Shown: positions 1-8,078, counted from the stretch's first letter. The stretch: DNA of 40,192 nucleotides from Acidobacteriota bacterium (GCA_028876335.1 JAGWSG010000120.1:1-40192), one strand, 5' to 3'. Numbers and translations: made by a program. The notes: a model not told the origin generated them from the letters alone.

Positions 1-2
1 AC

Positions 3-305
3 GAGCAACTTGAGCATCTCGCTGATTGGCCCAATCGTGGGGACTTTACCGCTGCGGAAAAAGCTGCGCTTCAGCTTGCGGAAACCGTCACCGTCGATCC
101 ACATGCCGTCAGTGACGAGCAATTTGAAGGGCTGAAGAACCATTACAGTGAAGGCGAAATCGTCGAGCTGCTCTGCGCTATTGGCCTCTTCAACTACTTC
201 AATCGCTTCAACAACGCGCTCCGTATGGAACCCACGAAGCCCGGCGAAGGCGGCTGCACCGAACCGGTGAAAGAATCGGAAGACGTCGCTCATTCGCGTT
301 CATGA
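3..305 (+). CDS. Carboxymuconolactone decarboxylase-family protein (3' end only)
   Basis: An open frame enters from the left edge and stops with TGA at 303-305, giving about 100 C-terminal residues. The stretch EIVELLCAIGLFNYFNRFNN followed by a short tail is the usual C-terminal helix pair of carboxymuconolactone decarboxylase/AhpD-like proteins, which form small all-helical oligomers. The catalytic Cys-X-X-Cys seen in AhpD-type members would lie upstream and is outside the window, so peroxidase-linked and decarboxylase roles cannot be separated. The tail (about 20 residues, Gly/Glu rich) looks disordered. The family call is fairly safe; the substrate is unknown. Confidence 0.75.
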   Translation, partial: EQLEHLADWPNRGDFTAAEKAALQLAETVTVDPHAVSDEQFEGLKNHYSEGEIVELLCAIGLFNYFNRFNNALRMEPTKPGEGGCTEPVKESEDVAHSRS

Positions 306-375
306 TTGCTTTTAATAGCTGCTCTCATATCGGCTCCAACTAAATCAAACGTACCTAAGGAGAACCCTGCCTTTC

Positions 376-996
376 ATGAAGCTCACCATTCCCACCGGCG
401 ATTTTCGCGCTTACCTTTTTGATTGCGACGGCACTATCGTCGACTCCATGCCCCTGCACTATATTGCGTGGAAAACCGCGCTGGCCGAGTGGAACTGCCC
501 CTTCCCGGAAAAAATCTTCTACTCCTGGGGAGGACGCCCCGCACGCGACATTATTCTGTCGCTCAATGCAGAGCACAATCTCGCCATGCCTGTCGATGAG
601 CTTGCCACACGCAAGGAGACTCTCTACCACCAGCAACTCCCCAATCTTCAGGCCATCCCTGAGGTTGTTGAGCACATTCACCTGCAACACGGCCGCATTC
701 CGCTCGCAGTCTCCTCAGGCAGCCGCCGTAACTCCGTCACCAACTCGCTTACCACGGTCGGCCTGCTCGACCGCTTCGAGACTCTAGTCTGCGCCGAAGA
801 CTACGCACTTGGGAAACCGGCGCCTGACTGCTTCCTTCTTGCCGCCGAGCGCCTTGGTATTGCGCCTGAGCACTGCCTCGTCTTTGAAGACACAGACATG
901 GGCGTTGAAGCCGCCATCGCCGCCGGCATGGCTTGGGTGCGCGTCCCGCAGCCGCATGAACGCGAGTCGGGAACTGAAGCCAACGCGCCTGCGTAA
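376..996 (+). CDS. HAD-superfamily sugar-phosphatase (YqaB / beta-phosphoglucomutase-like)
   Basis: A complete 206-residue HAD subfamily IA hydrolase. Motif I is FDCDGTIVDS, with nucleophile Asp16 and acid/base Asp18. Motif II is the serine of AVSSGS, motif III the lysine of GKPAPD, and motif IV the acidic pair in VFEDTDMGVEAA. A small helical cap follows motif I. The GKPAPD and FED-D-G-AA pattern resembles E. coli YqaB (fructose-1-phosphate phosphatase) and beta-phosphoglucomutases, so a small sugar phosphate is the likely substrate (inference). A purine-rich AAGGAGA lies about 12 nt before the ATG. The membrane glycosyltransferase gene follows after 37 bp in the same direction, which suggests co-transcription. 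Confidence 0.85.
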   Translation: MKLTIPTGDFRAYLFDCDGTIVDSMPLHYIAWKTALAEWNCPFPEKIFYSWGGRPARDIILSLNAEHNLAMPVDELATRKETLYHQQLPNLQAIPEVVEHIHLQHGRIPLAVSSGSRRNSVTNSLTTVGLLDRFETLVCAEDYALGKPAPDCFLLAAERLGIAPEHCLVFEDTDMGVEAAIAAGMAWVRVPQPHERESGTEANAPA

Positions 997-1033
997 TCTC
1001 AACAGGCACGCTCACTTCCCTGCCGGAGAAATC

Positions 1034-2554
1034 ATGCAATCCGCTGACTTCCGTGCGACCGACAATTCGCCATTCCGTTCTAACCTATTCATTCTCACTG
1101 CACTCGCCACTGTCTTCGCGCTTATCCACATCGCCACCAACGGAAGGTACGGCTTTCATCGCGACGAGTGGCAGTTTCTTTCCGAGGCGCGTCACCTCGA
1201 CTGGGGATTTGTCCCCTTCCCTCCACTCGATCCGTTTCTCGAGCGTATTGGGCTTTCGCTCTTCGGTCTGTCTCTCGTTGGTCTGCGCATGTTTTCCGTC
1301 ATCGCGCAGTCCATTGCGCTTGTCGTCTCCGGTCTTATGGCAAAGGAGCTTGGCGGCAATCGCTGGGCACAGGTCGTCACTCTCATCTGCGTAGGGCTTT
1401 CGCCACTGCCCATCTTCAACGCGACGGAGTTTCAGTACACAAGCTTCGATTTCTTATGGTGGGTGCTCGCAGCCTACTTCATAGTTCGCCTGCTCAAGAC
1501 TGAGAATCAGCGCTGGTGGATCGCCATTGGAATCACGCTTGGTCTCGGCATGCAGACCAAGTACTCCATCGCCTTCTTCATCGCGGGCATACTTACCGGC
1601 CTCATCCTGTCTTCTGCGCGCCGCTCACTTAAGTCAGGCTGGTTTTACGCGGGCGCAGCCGTCGGCTTTCTCATCTTCCTGCCCAATCTACTCTGGCTCA
1701 TTCATCACGACTTCATCAGCTACACGTTTCTGCAGAGCATTCATCAGCGCGATTTGAGACTCGGCCGAGGTGCCGACTTCTTGCGCAATCAACTCTATAT
1801 GAACGTAAATGCAGCTGCCGCGCCACTTGCCATCGTTGGCCTCGTTGCCTTTTTCCGGTCCACGCGCTACCGCATGTTCGGCTGGATGTTTGCGGTCACC
1901 TTTGCCCTCTTCTGTTTGGGCAAAGGACGCTTCTATTACGTAGCACCTCTCTATCCCATGGCGGTGGCCATGGGCTCGGTCGTCTGCGAGCGCTGGCTCG
2001 CGCACATTAAAGCCTGGCAGCGCCGTACTGTGCAAACTGCGCTCTACGTTGGCGTCGCGCTCTTCGGCGCCTATGCCGCAGCCATCCTTGTTCCATTCGC
2101 CTCTTCTGGTCCGATGCGTGACTTCGCGCTCAAGCGCAACGGCGATCTGCGCGAGGAATTCGGCTGGCATGAGCTTGTGCGCACAGTCGCAGGAATTCGC
2201 GACACACTTACGCCCGAGCAGCAGGCACATCTCGGCATCACGGTTGGCAACTATGGTGAAGCAGGCTCGCTCGAATTGCTCGGACCTGCCTATCACCTGC
2301 CGGCGCCCATCAGCACCACGAATACTGCCTGGCTTCGCGGCTATCCTACTTCGCCCCCCACTACGCTGATTGTTGTCGGACTATCGGAGAAAGAGGCGGA
2401 TTCCATCTTCACAGGCTGCCGCTGGGCCGGACACAACGGCAATCCGGAAGGAATTCACAACGAGGAGAGCGATTACCATCCGGACATCTTCCTCTGCGGC
2501 CCGCCGCGCGATCCCTGGTCCGTTCTCTGGAAGAAACATCGTGACTTCGGCTGA
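1034..2554 (+). CDS. Membrane glycosyltransferase, GT39/ArnT-like (PMT_2 family)
   Basis: About 506 residues with many hydrophobic segments, typical of GT-C fold lipid-linked sugar transferases. After the first membrane helix comes a periplasmic loop containing FHRDEWQFLSEARHLDWGF and a PPLDP motif. The acidic Asp-Glu pair there is the expected catalytic site of dolichyl-phosphate-mannose mannosyltransferase/ArnT relatives. The C-terminal third is a soluble periplasmic domain. The frame is open further upstream (to 809), but that part overlaps the HAD gene; ATG at 1034 is preceded by GGAGAA and gives a sensible N-terminus before the first membrane segment. It probably glycosylates a lipid or protein on the periplasmic face using a polyprenyl-phosphate sugar; donor and acceptor are unknown. 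Confidence 0.8.
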   Translation: MQSADFRATDNSPFRSNLFILTALATVFALIHIATNGRYGFHRDEWQFLSEARHLDWGFVPFPPLDPFLERIGLSLFGLSLVGLRMFSVIAQSIALVVSGLMAKELGGNRWAQVVTLICVGLSPLPIFNATEFQYTSFDFLWWVLAAYFIVRLLKTENQRWWIAIGITLGLGMQTKYSIAFFIAGILTGLILSSARRSLKSGWFYAGAAVGFLIFLPNLLWLIHHDFISYTFLQSIHQRDLRLGRGADFLRNQLYMNVNAAAAPLAIVGLVAFFRSTRYRMFGWMFAVTFALFCLGKGRFYYVAPLYPMAVAMGSVVCERWLAHIKAWQRRTVQTALYVGVALFGAYAAAILVPFASSGPMRDFALKRNGDLREEFGWHELVRTVAGIRDTLTPEQQAHLGITVGNYGEAGSLELLGPAYHLPAPISTTNTAWLRGYPTSPPTTLIVVGLSEKEADSIFTGCRWAGHNGNPEGIHNEESDYHPDIFLCGPPRDPWSVLWKKHRDFG

Positions 2555-2563
2555 GTTGCCGTC

Positions 2564-3352
2564 TTATTGATACAAAAGCACCGCTACTCTATATGCACTG
2601 AAGTCGCCCTGCACACCTTGCGCGGGACAACTGCCCACCGCGGCCATTCTATATTGACCGCTCGTCAAGCGTTTGCGCAGTGCTTCCGGCAATTCGTCCA
2701 GCGATCCGCTCTGCCAGCGCATCACAAACATTGCCTGCCGGCCTCCATGTGAGGTCGGCATTCCACTGTTCGTCATACAGGCCGCGCGCGCGGAGGCTTC
2801 ACCTTGATAGATGGAAAGCCCACTCACACGAATCAAATCCTCGATCCGCCTTTCAATATCGGTTCGTGAAAGTTGCTGAACTGCGCGTGAGTAATCCGCA
2901 GTTGCATAGAGCACACCACGTGCCCGCACCACAGCAATTCCCACTCGGTTCACTTCCGGATTCAGCAGATTCGAGCGATGTCCCGGTGAATGCATCCACA
3001 TGTCATGAATTTGCGCGGGTGAAGGTCCAACTGCAACGTTCTCTTCAATCAGGCTGAAGTGCGCGCCGGCTTTCCCCGCACGGTCAGACAATCCGTCCTC
3101 ACCTCCATAGCGATGTGCTATCGGTCCTTCCTGTGCCATCAGCAACGTATGTCTCCGTGCGGCCTCGGCCAGCTGCGGGTCCCAACGTAATGGCCCTGCA
3201 CCATTTTCCGCGCGCGCGCGATTCGCCAATGCCATTAGTTGCTCGCCGCCACCCGGCACAAGTTGTGCCTCCACACGCTGTGCGCGTGCCACAATCGGCG
3301 CCACCAAAAGAGCAACCGCCGTCGCCGACAAAACCAGAAAAGAATGCTTCAT
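2564..3352 (-). CDS. Secreted CAP-domain (SCP/PR1-like) protein
   Basis: About 262 residues with an N-terminal signal peptide (hydrophobic stretch LVLSATAVALLVAPIVARAQ). The CAP domain covers roughly residues 35-155. Characteristic pieces are LANRARAENGAGPLRWDPQL, the histidine in AHRYGG, the glutamate in ENVA, and the HDMWMHSPGHRSNLL block; together they hold the cavity His/Glu residues of the family. The C-terminal ~100 residues have no fold I recognise. ATG at 3352 is chosen because GGAATC precedes it at good spacing; an in-frame ATG lies 12 bp further out. The gene is convergent with the glycosyltransferase and divergent from the DppC-like permease. Bacterial CAP proteins are mostly of unknown function. 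Confidence 0.85.
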   Translation of the reverse strand: MKHSFLVLSATAVALLVAPIVARAQRVEAQLVPGGGEQLMALANRARAENGAGPLRWDPQLAEAARRHTLLMAQEGPIAHRYGGEDGLSDRAGKAGAHFSLIEENVAVGPSPAQIHDMWMHSPGHRSNLLNPEVNRVGIAVVRARGVLYATADYSRAVQQLSRTDIERRIEDLIRVSGLSIYQGEASARAACMTNSGMPTSHGGRQAMFVMRWQSGSLDELPEALRKRLTSGQYRMAAVGSCPAQGVQGDFSAYRVAVLLYQ

Positions 3353-3416
3353 GATTCCGTTCATACTCGTTTAGACCCAGCTTACTGCATGCTGTCGCGG
3401 TATTCTTTCCTTGTCC

Positions 3417-4274
3417 ATGGTTACCCCGGCGCTTGGAAATTTTGCGTGGCTGCGTCGTCAGCCGCTCGCTGTGATAGGAGTAGTACTCCTGTCGTTGTTC
3501 ATTCTCGCCGGCATCTTTGCACCATGGATCGCACCCGATAACCCAAACACAATCGATCTCACGCATCGACTTCAGGGACCATCGCACGCGCACATCGCCG
3601 GTACAGACGAGCTTGGCCGTGACACATTTTCACGTGTCGTCTACGGCGCACGCCTCTCGCTCACCATCTCCGTCAGCGTTGTCGTGGTATCGCTCATACT
3701 TGGCATTTCCATCGGTGGCTTCGCTGGCTACTGGGGTGGCTGGATTGACTCTGCACTCACCACCTTCGTCATGAACACCTTTCTAGCGCTGCCTGGGATA
3801 CTTCTCGCCATCGCGTTCGCAGCGTTTCTTGGCCCTGGGTTTACCAACTTGATTCTCGCCTTGGCCATCGGCGGATGGGCAGGCTATGCACGTCTGGTCC
3901 GCGCACAAGTGCTGTCTGTCCGGGACCGAGATTATGTCGACGCGGCTCGTGCGCTTGGAGGCGGCGGGTTGCACATCTTCTTGCGCCACATTCTTCCCAA
4001 CATTGTTCAGCCCGTGCTTGTACAAGCCGCAATTGGCATGGCTGGCGTCATTCTTGCGGAAGCCACTCTATCTTTTCTCGGCCTCGGAGTGCCCGCCCCC
4101 GCACCTAGTTGGGGTTCTATGATTAACGACGCTCGCCTCCACCTTTTTGACTCGCCTCACCTTGTCATCTTCCCAGCCATTGCCGTCGCTAGTTCCGTCC
4201 TCGGCTTCAATCTCCTTGGAGATGCTCTTCGCGATCGACTTGATCCACGCATTCGCATGCAACTCGGATTATGA
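3417..4274 (+). CDS. ABC transporter permease, oligopeptide/nickel type (DppC/OppC-like)
   Basis: About 285 residues with an N-terminal membrane helix (PLAVIGVVLLSLFILAGIFA), a short OppC_N region, then a five-helix BPD_transp_1 domain. Family hallmarks are HIAGTDELGRDTFSRVVYGA and the EAA loop YVDAARALGGGGLHIFLRHI, which couples to the ATPase. It should form the inner-membrane channel with a DppB-type partner. A DppB-like gene lies 1 kb away but on the opposite strand; no binding protein or ATPase gene is in the window. ATG 3417 is taken as start; an upstream in-frame TTG at 3411 is possible. The zinc-ribbon gene begins 7 bp after the stop, and the two are probably co-transcribed. Confidence 0.85.
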   Translation: MVTPALGNFAWLRRQPLAVIGVVLLSLFILAGIFAPWIAPDNPNTIDLTHRLQGPSHAHIAGTDELGRDTFSRVVYGARLSLTISVSVVVVSLILGISIGGFAGYWGGWIDSALTTFVMNTFLALPGILLAIAFAAFLGPGFTNLILALAIGGWAGYARLVRAQVLSVRDRDYVDAARALGGGGLHIFLRHILPNIVQPVLVQAAIGMAGVILAEATLSFLGLGVPAPAPSWGSMINDARLHLFDSPHLVIFPAIAVASSVLGFNLLGDALRDRLDPRIRMQLGL

Positions 4275-4281
4275 TGAGCAC

Positions 4282-4773
4282 ATGCAACTCCTTCACAAAG
4301 GCGATTGCGAACATTGTCACGAGCATTTCAACTACTCGCTCTGGAACGCAGAGCTGGGTGAATGCTCGTATGCATACTGCGACGCATGCGGCTCAGTCGC
4401 AACCATCGAATACCACGATCCACGCATGGCGCTTCTGCCTCCCAGCAATCTCATGCATCAAAAAATCGACGCATCTTGGGAACCATACCTGGCTCCTTGC
4501 AATTGTGGTGGCAGCTTTCGACGGGCCGCCCTGCCGCGCTGTCCGCTATGTCATCTGGAGCTCTCGGCCGAGCACGCAGGCACATATCTGGAGGCCATGC
4601 ACGCCCACATCACCAAGAACTGGCGCTGGCAGGGAAACTGGAACGATGAGTATTTCATCGCCATGGAAGATCCTAAAACCGGTACAGAAACTATGCTGAT
4701 GGCGAATCCTTTCAAGTCTGGCGAAACCAAAAAATCGAAGAGCCGTTGGACTTCGCTCTTCTCCTCTGACTAA
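4282..4773 (+). CDS. Hypothetical protein with two zinc-ribbon-like cysteine clusters
   Basis: 163 residues, function not recognised. Cysteines pair as C9-x2-C12 with C33-x2-C36, and C73-x-C75 with C87-x2-C90, which suggests two treble-clef or ribbon zinc sites. The C-terminus is basic and Ser/Lys rich. The open frame extends upstream into the permease gene, but ATG 4282 lies 7 bp after the permease stop and gives the first cysteine pair near the N-terminus, so it is preferred. The stop codon overlaps the start of the phosphoesterase by one base (TAATG), so the two are likely translationally coupled. Zinc binding is inferred from cysteine spacing only. Confidence 0.7.
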   Translation: MQLLHKGDCEHCHEHFNYSLWNAELGECSYAYCDACGSVATIEYHDPRMALLPPSNLMHQKIDASWEPYLAPCNCGGSFRRAALPRCPLCHLELSAEHAGTYLEAMHAHITKNWRWQGNWNDEYFIAMEDPKTGTETMLMANPFKSGETKKSKSRWTSLFSSD

Positions 4774-5231
4774 TGTTGATCGGGGTTGTCAGCGACACGC
4801 ACGGTTTGCTTCGTCCTGAAGTCGCGCCCGCGCTTGTCGGCGTCGAATACATTCTTCACCTGGGCGACGTCGGAAACGACTCCATCCTGGCTGAGCTGGA
4901 GCGCATTGCGCCCGTCCATGCAGTACGCGGCAATATCGATCTATCCGGCACTCCTGCAAAGCTGCCGGAGACCGACGTTCTTCTCTTCGAATGTCACTAT
5001 GTTTATCTTCTGCACAACATCGGTGCGCTCTCACTCGATCCTGCCGCAGCAAAATTCTCCGCCGTCCTCTACGGCCACTCGCATCAGCCGCACATTGGTC
5101 ACCAAAAAGGCGTGCTCTACTTCAATCCCGGCTCCTGCGGCCCACGCCGCTTCAACTTGCCCGTCACGCTCGGACTTCTCGAAATAACTCCCGCGGCAGT
5201 AGAGCCACGCATTATTCCTCTGCTCGATTAG
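4773..5231 (+). CDS. Metallophosphoesterase, YfcE/MJ0936-type
   Basis: 152 residues, full length for the small YfcE/MJ0936 phosphodiesterase family. The calcineurin-like metal motifs are all present in order: SDTHG (Asp8, His10), HLGDVGN, RGNID, and GHSHQPH, followed by the family ending FNPGSCGPRR. These bind two divalent metals and hydrolyse phosphodiesters such as cyclic nucleotides in vitro in characterised members; the in vivo substrate is unknown. Start and stop overlap the preceding zinc-ribbon gene by one base. It is cytoplasmic, with no signal or membrane segment. Confidence 0.9.
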   Translation: MLIGVVSDTHGLLRPEVAPALVGVEYILHLGDVGNDSILAELERIAPVHAVRGNIDLSGTPAKLPETDVLLFECHYVYLLHNIGALSLDPAAAKFSAVLYGHSHQPHIGHQKGVLYFNPGSCGPRRFNLPVTLGLLEITPAAVEPRIIPLLD

Positions 5232-5295
5232 TTCGCTGTACACCTCGCCGCAACTGTGCGCGGCAAACACTGCTTAGCTCTTTGGAAAGTCCCAC

Positions 5296-6228
5296 TCAAA
5301 CACGCATGCGCGGATTAATCCACCTATACACAAGGTCCGTCAGTAGATTCACCAGCACATAGGTCAATCCAATCGACAACAGGCACCCCTGCACCAGTGC
5401 GTAATCACGATTCGAAATTGCATCCACCACAAGACGCCCCAGCCCCGGCCAACTGAAAATCTTCTCCGTCACAATTGCACCGGCCAGCAGTGCGCCAAAC
5501 TGCAAACCCACCACCGTCACAATGGGCACCAGAGCATTCGGCAGTGCATGTCTCAACACAACTGCTGTTTCACTCAATCCTTTTGCGCGCGCAGTGCGAA
5601 TGTAATCCTGACCCAGCTCTTCCAGCATTGCCGTACGCACCATTCGCGTCAGAATTGCCGCCATCGACGCGCCCATCGTAATTGCAGGCAAAATCAGATA
5701 CTGCCACTCGATCCCACCGCCACCGGCGTTTGCTCCTGAGACCGGCAACCAACCCAACAGAATTGCGAACACGAGAATCAGCACTGGCCCCAACGCGATG
5801 CCCGGCACGGAAAGCCCAAACAAACTCACCACCGAGAGCGCTTGATCCACCCATCGCCCTCGTCTAACCGCCGCAAGCATACCCGCTGGCAACGCAAGCG
5901 CAAGCGCCACCAGCAACGACGCGAGTGTAAGTGCAAGAGTGTAAGGATATCGCTGCACGATGAGATGCGACACACTGTCGTGAAGCCGAATCGATTGCCC
6001 CAGATCGCCGTGCAGTACGCCGTCCCAATAAAGCACGTATTGCGTATGGAGTGGAAGATCCAGATGATATCGATGCCTCAATACACCGATGTCGGCCGGA
6101 GTCGCGCCATCGCCAAGCATCATCTGCACTGGATCGCCCGGAACGATATGGATCAGCAGGAAAACAAGAGATACCACCAGCCAGATGACCGGGAGTGTAA
6201 TCGCGAGTCGGCCGAGAATTTGTTTCAT
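5296..6228 (-). CDS. ABC transporter permease, oligopeptide/nickel type (DppB/OppB-like)
   Basis: 310 residues with six predicted membrane segments. Hallmarks are LVFLLIHIVPGDPVQMMLGD at the end of the first helix (the DppB N-terminal signature), LHGDLGQSIR in the periplasmic loop, and the EAA loop DYIRTARAKGLSETAVVLRHALPN. It is the expected heterodimer partner of a DppC-type permease. The frame is open upstream, but ATG 6228 gives the canonical short cytoplasmic N-terminus MKQILGRLAITLP. It points toward the DppC/phosphoesterase group with only 64 bp between stops, so it has its own promoter. Substrate unknown: no binding protein is in view. Confidence 0.85.
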   Translation of the reverse strand: MKQILGRLAITLPVIWLVVSLVFLLIHIVPGDPVQMMLGDGATPADIGVLRHRYHLDLPLHTQYVLYWDGVLHGDLGQSIRLHDSVSHLIVQRYPYTLALTLASLLVALALALPAGMLAAVRRGRWVDQALSVVSLFGLSVPGIALGPVLILVFAILLGWLPVSGANAGGGGIEWQYLILPAITMGASMAAILTRMVRTAMLEELGQDYIRTARAKGLSETAVVLRHALPNALVPIVTVVGLQFGALLAGAIVTEKIFSWPGLGRLVVDAISNRDYALVQGCLLSIGLTYVLVNLLTDLVYRWINPRMRV

Positions 6229-6383
6229 GGACCCGCTTCTTACAATAAAGGTTCGCATCGCCGATGCTGAAAGGAAACCTGCAATCTCCGCGGACAACAA
6301 AAAAGGGCAATTGATGAGTTGAATCGTCAACTCGAATCGCATGCCCTCTTGTTTGGTTCGATTGCCCGATCTGCGCAAGCCGA

Positions 6384-7034
6384 CTAGCGGCGGTGCAGGC
6401 TGCTGCTGAATAAGCGGCTGTAATCGCGAAGATCCTTCGACACGGACCCAACCGGAACCGGAGAGTCGCCACGGCGCTGGAATGGATCGGCAGATTCCTC
6501 GGGAACGCTCACAGTTTCCTCAACGGCAGGCTCTGGCTGAGTCGGCGCGGCTACCGGCGTCTCAACACGCTGGTTTACGTTTGCGACTACCTGAGAGGCA
6601 GACGGCTCCATCACTGCCACGGGTGATGCCTGTCCCATCAAAGGCCGAAGAGAATCCACGAGACGCTCAATCTGTTCTTTACGGAAGCGCAGCTGTTCAA
6701 ACTTCAGCACAAACTCCTTCAGTTCGGAGTTCGCTTCGTCATATGCCACGCGATAGGCTTCCTGCCGCATGGCACGCGCCTGAGGGCTGTAGTAGCCTTT
6801 GCCTTCTCGGCTGGCGCCAGTATCAAAACGCTGTTGGAAATTATCTGCAGATGACTCGCCCAAACCTTGCTCACCGCCAGCGCTCGGGGCACTGAAGCTC
6901 ACAAACGGCTTGAGAACGTTCACAACTTTTTCGATCTGACCCTTCCGGGCATCGAGGAGATCGAACTGACCGACGATATCCTTCAACTCCCAGTTGGCTT
7001 CTTCGAAAGCAACGCGATATGCCTCTTGTCTCAT
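6384..7034 (-). CDS. Uncharacterised coiled-coil protein with internal duplication
   Basis: 216 residues. A helical module of about 45 residues occurs twice: residues 1-45 (MRQEAYRVAFEEAN...) and 89-133 (MRQEAYRVAYDEAN...), each ending in a heptad-like run with R-K-x-Q-I-E-[KR]-[LV]-V and L-[KR]-P. A Pro/Glu/Val-rich low-complexity region follows, then a short conserved tail (DPFQRR ... SSSLHRR). The next gene on the same strand (7348-7866) has one copy of the module and a matching tail. There is no signal peptide or catalytic motif. GGGAGAG precedes the ATG at good spacing. I do not recognise the family; a self-associating or scaffold role is a guess. Confidence 0.7.
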   Translation of the reverse strand: MRQEAYRVAFEEANWELKDIVGQFDLLDARKGQIEKVVNVLKPFVSFSAPSAGGEQGLGESSADNFQQRFDTGASREGKGYYSPQARAMRQEAYRVAYDEANSELKEFVLKFEQLRFRKEQIERLVDSLRPLMGQASPVAVMEPSASQVVANVNQRVETPVAAPTQPEPAVEETVSVPEESADPFQRRGDSPVPVGSVSKDLRDYSRLFSSSLHRR

Positions 7035-7347
7035 GCTCTCTCCCAGGGGCGTAGTCTAGCACGGAACAAAATACCCCTATTAGCAATTTCTCAGCTCAAA
7101 GTTCCCATTGGAGAGTTACTTCCATCACTCCAACCGAACACTTACTTCACAGTCGCCTAATTTGTAACGATCGTTGGCACCTGAATGGATGGTGACCGTT
7201 GAGTGGTCATAGGTGACTGTCCTTCAGGGCTCCACTTTCGGTTTAGTTGGCAAAACAAAGCCGGCATTGGATTCTCGGGTCCATTGCCGGCCTTTCAGTC
7301 CCTTGGAGGAAGCTGATTCAACCCAGAAAGGGTTTATTTTCAGATTC
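7035..7347. other. Intergenic region between the two coiled-coil paralogs
   Basis: About 310 bp with no plausible gene. It holds the terminator of the upstream paralog (7252-7291) and, nearer 7034, an AT-rich stretch with repeated AAGTAA/TTACTT hexamers (for example near 7115 and 7141) that is probably the promoter region of the 6384-7034 gene. Confidence 0.6.
7252..7291 (-). terminator. Rho-independent terminator after the single-module paralog
   Basis: On the minus strand an 11-bp stem with one mismatch (GCCGGCAATGG pairing with CCAATGCCGGC, 7260-7270 and 7281-7291) and a 10-nt loop is followed directly by TTTGTTTT. It lies 56 bp after the stop of the 7348-7866 gene and separates it from the next paralog. 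Confidence 0.8.
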
Positions 7348-7866
7348 TTACCAGCGAGTGATGCCGCCAGTGAACGCTTGGTTGAATTCACGGTTGTCGC
7401 GAAGCACGGCACGATGACGAAGCGCATTCGCAATCCGGCGCTTGATCGGATCAGAATTCGGATCCTCACCTTGTGGCATAGCTTCCTCAGGCTCGCCCTC
7501 CGCCATCACGGCAACAGGCTCTCCTGACGAATAAGAAACCTGCTGTTCTTGAACCGGCTCTTCCATCCGCTGAGGTTCGGCCATCACTGGAACTTCAATG
7601 GCTGGTTGGTTTTCCACACGGCTCTCTTCAGAGCGGGGACGCGCAAATTCCCGTACATCCGCCATTGGTGCAGGCTCATACCGACGCTCCATGGCACGGT
7701 CAAACTGCGCGGAAAGACCATCATCCGGTCCTGAAAGTGGTTCGAGAACGGAAATCATCCGTTCAATCTGCTCTTTGCGTGACCGCAGGCTTTCCATTTC
7801 GCTCACAATATCGCGAAGCTCATTGCGCGCCTGGTCACATGCTGCCTTGTAAGTTTCCTTCTTCAT
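7348..7866 (-). CDS. Uncharacterised coiled-coil protein, single-module paralog
   Basis: 172 residues. Residues 1-45 (MKKETYKAACDQARNELRDI, then SRKEQIERMISVLEPL) match the repeated module of the neighbouring 6384-7034 gene. The middle is an acidic Pro/Glu/Met low-complexity linker. The tail starts DPIKRR, like DPFQRR in the paralog, and ends GGITRW. GGAGGGAG sits 4 bp before the ATG at 7866, so the upstream in-frame ATG at 7905 is rejected. Its own terminator follows at 7252-7291. Function unknown; clearly a paralog that arose with the neighbour by tandem duplication. Confidence 0.7.
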   Translation of the reverse strand: MKKETYKAACDQARNELRDIVSEMESLRSRKEQIERMISVLEPLSGPDDGLSAQFDRAMERRYEPAPMADVREFARPRSEESRVENQPAIEVPVMAEPQRMEEPVQEQQVSYSSGEPVAVMAEGEPEEAMPQGEDPNSDPIKRRIANALRHRAVLRDNREFNQAFTGGITRW

Positions 7867-7908
7867 TGCTCCCTCCAGGCCGGAAGAATAACACGAAGGG
7901 AACATGGT

Positions 7909-7956
7909 TAAGTAACACTTTTGTGGAGTACGAATCCCAAAAGTACGTTACTTTTA
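7909..7956. promoter_or_regulatory. Interrupted inverted repeat upstream of the paralog
   Basis: TAAGTAAC-a-CTTTTG is mirrored by CAAAAGT-ac-GTTACTTTTA within about 48 bp; the right half also contains the short palindrome AAAAGTA-cgt-TACTTTT (7939-7955). It lies 43-90 bp before the start codon at 7866, the place for an operator or a leader hairpin. The regulator is unknown. Confidence 0.4.
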
Positions 7957-8058
7957 GCATGTGTTGCTCGGTAACGCGCCAATGATCGACGACCTCAGAC
8001 TTTTTTAATTCAGTGCGGCTCGGAAGCACGCCCATCTCCACTGTCTTCAGGAGCTTAG

Positions 8059-8078
8059 TTGCACAATATTTTGTGCAA
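8059..8078. promoter_or_regulatory. 20-bp perfect palindrome between lipoprotein and paralog genes
   Basis: TTGCACAA-TATT-TTGTGCAA, with 8-bp perfect arms, lies 34-53 bp after the lipoprotein stop and about 190 bp before the paralog start. No T-run follows on either strand, so an operator seems more likely than a terminator. Single half-sites TTGCACAA also occur at 16687-16694 and (reverse) 24073-24080. Confidence 0.4.

Noticed and set aside
809-1033. Upstream extension of the glycosyltransferase frame
   Set aside because: It overlaps the 3' part of the HAD gene in another frame, adds non-membrane sequence without motifs, and ATG 1034 has a good ribosome site.
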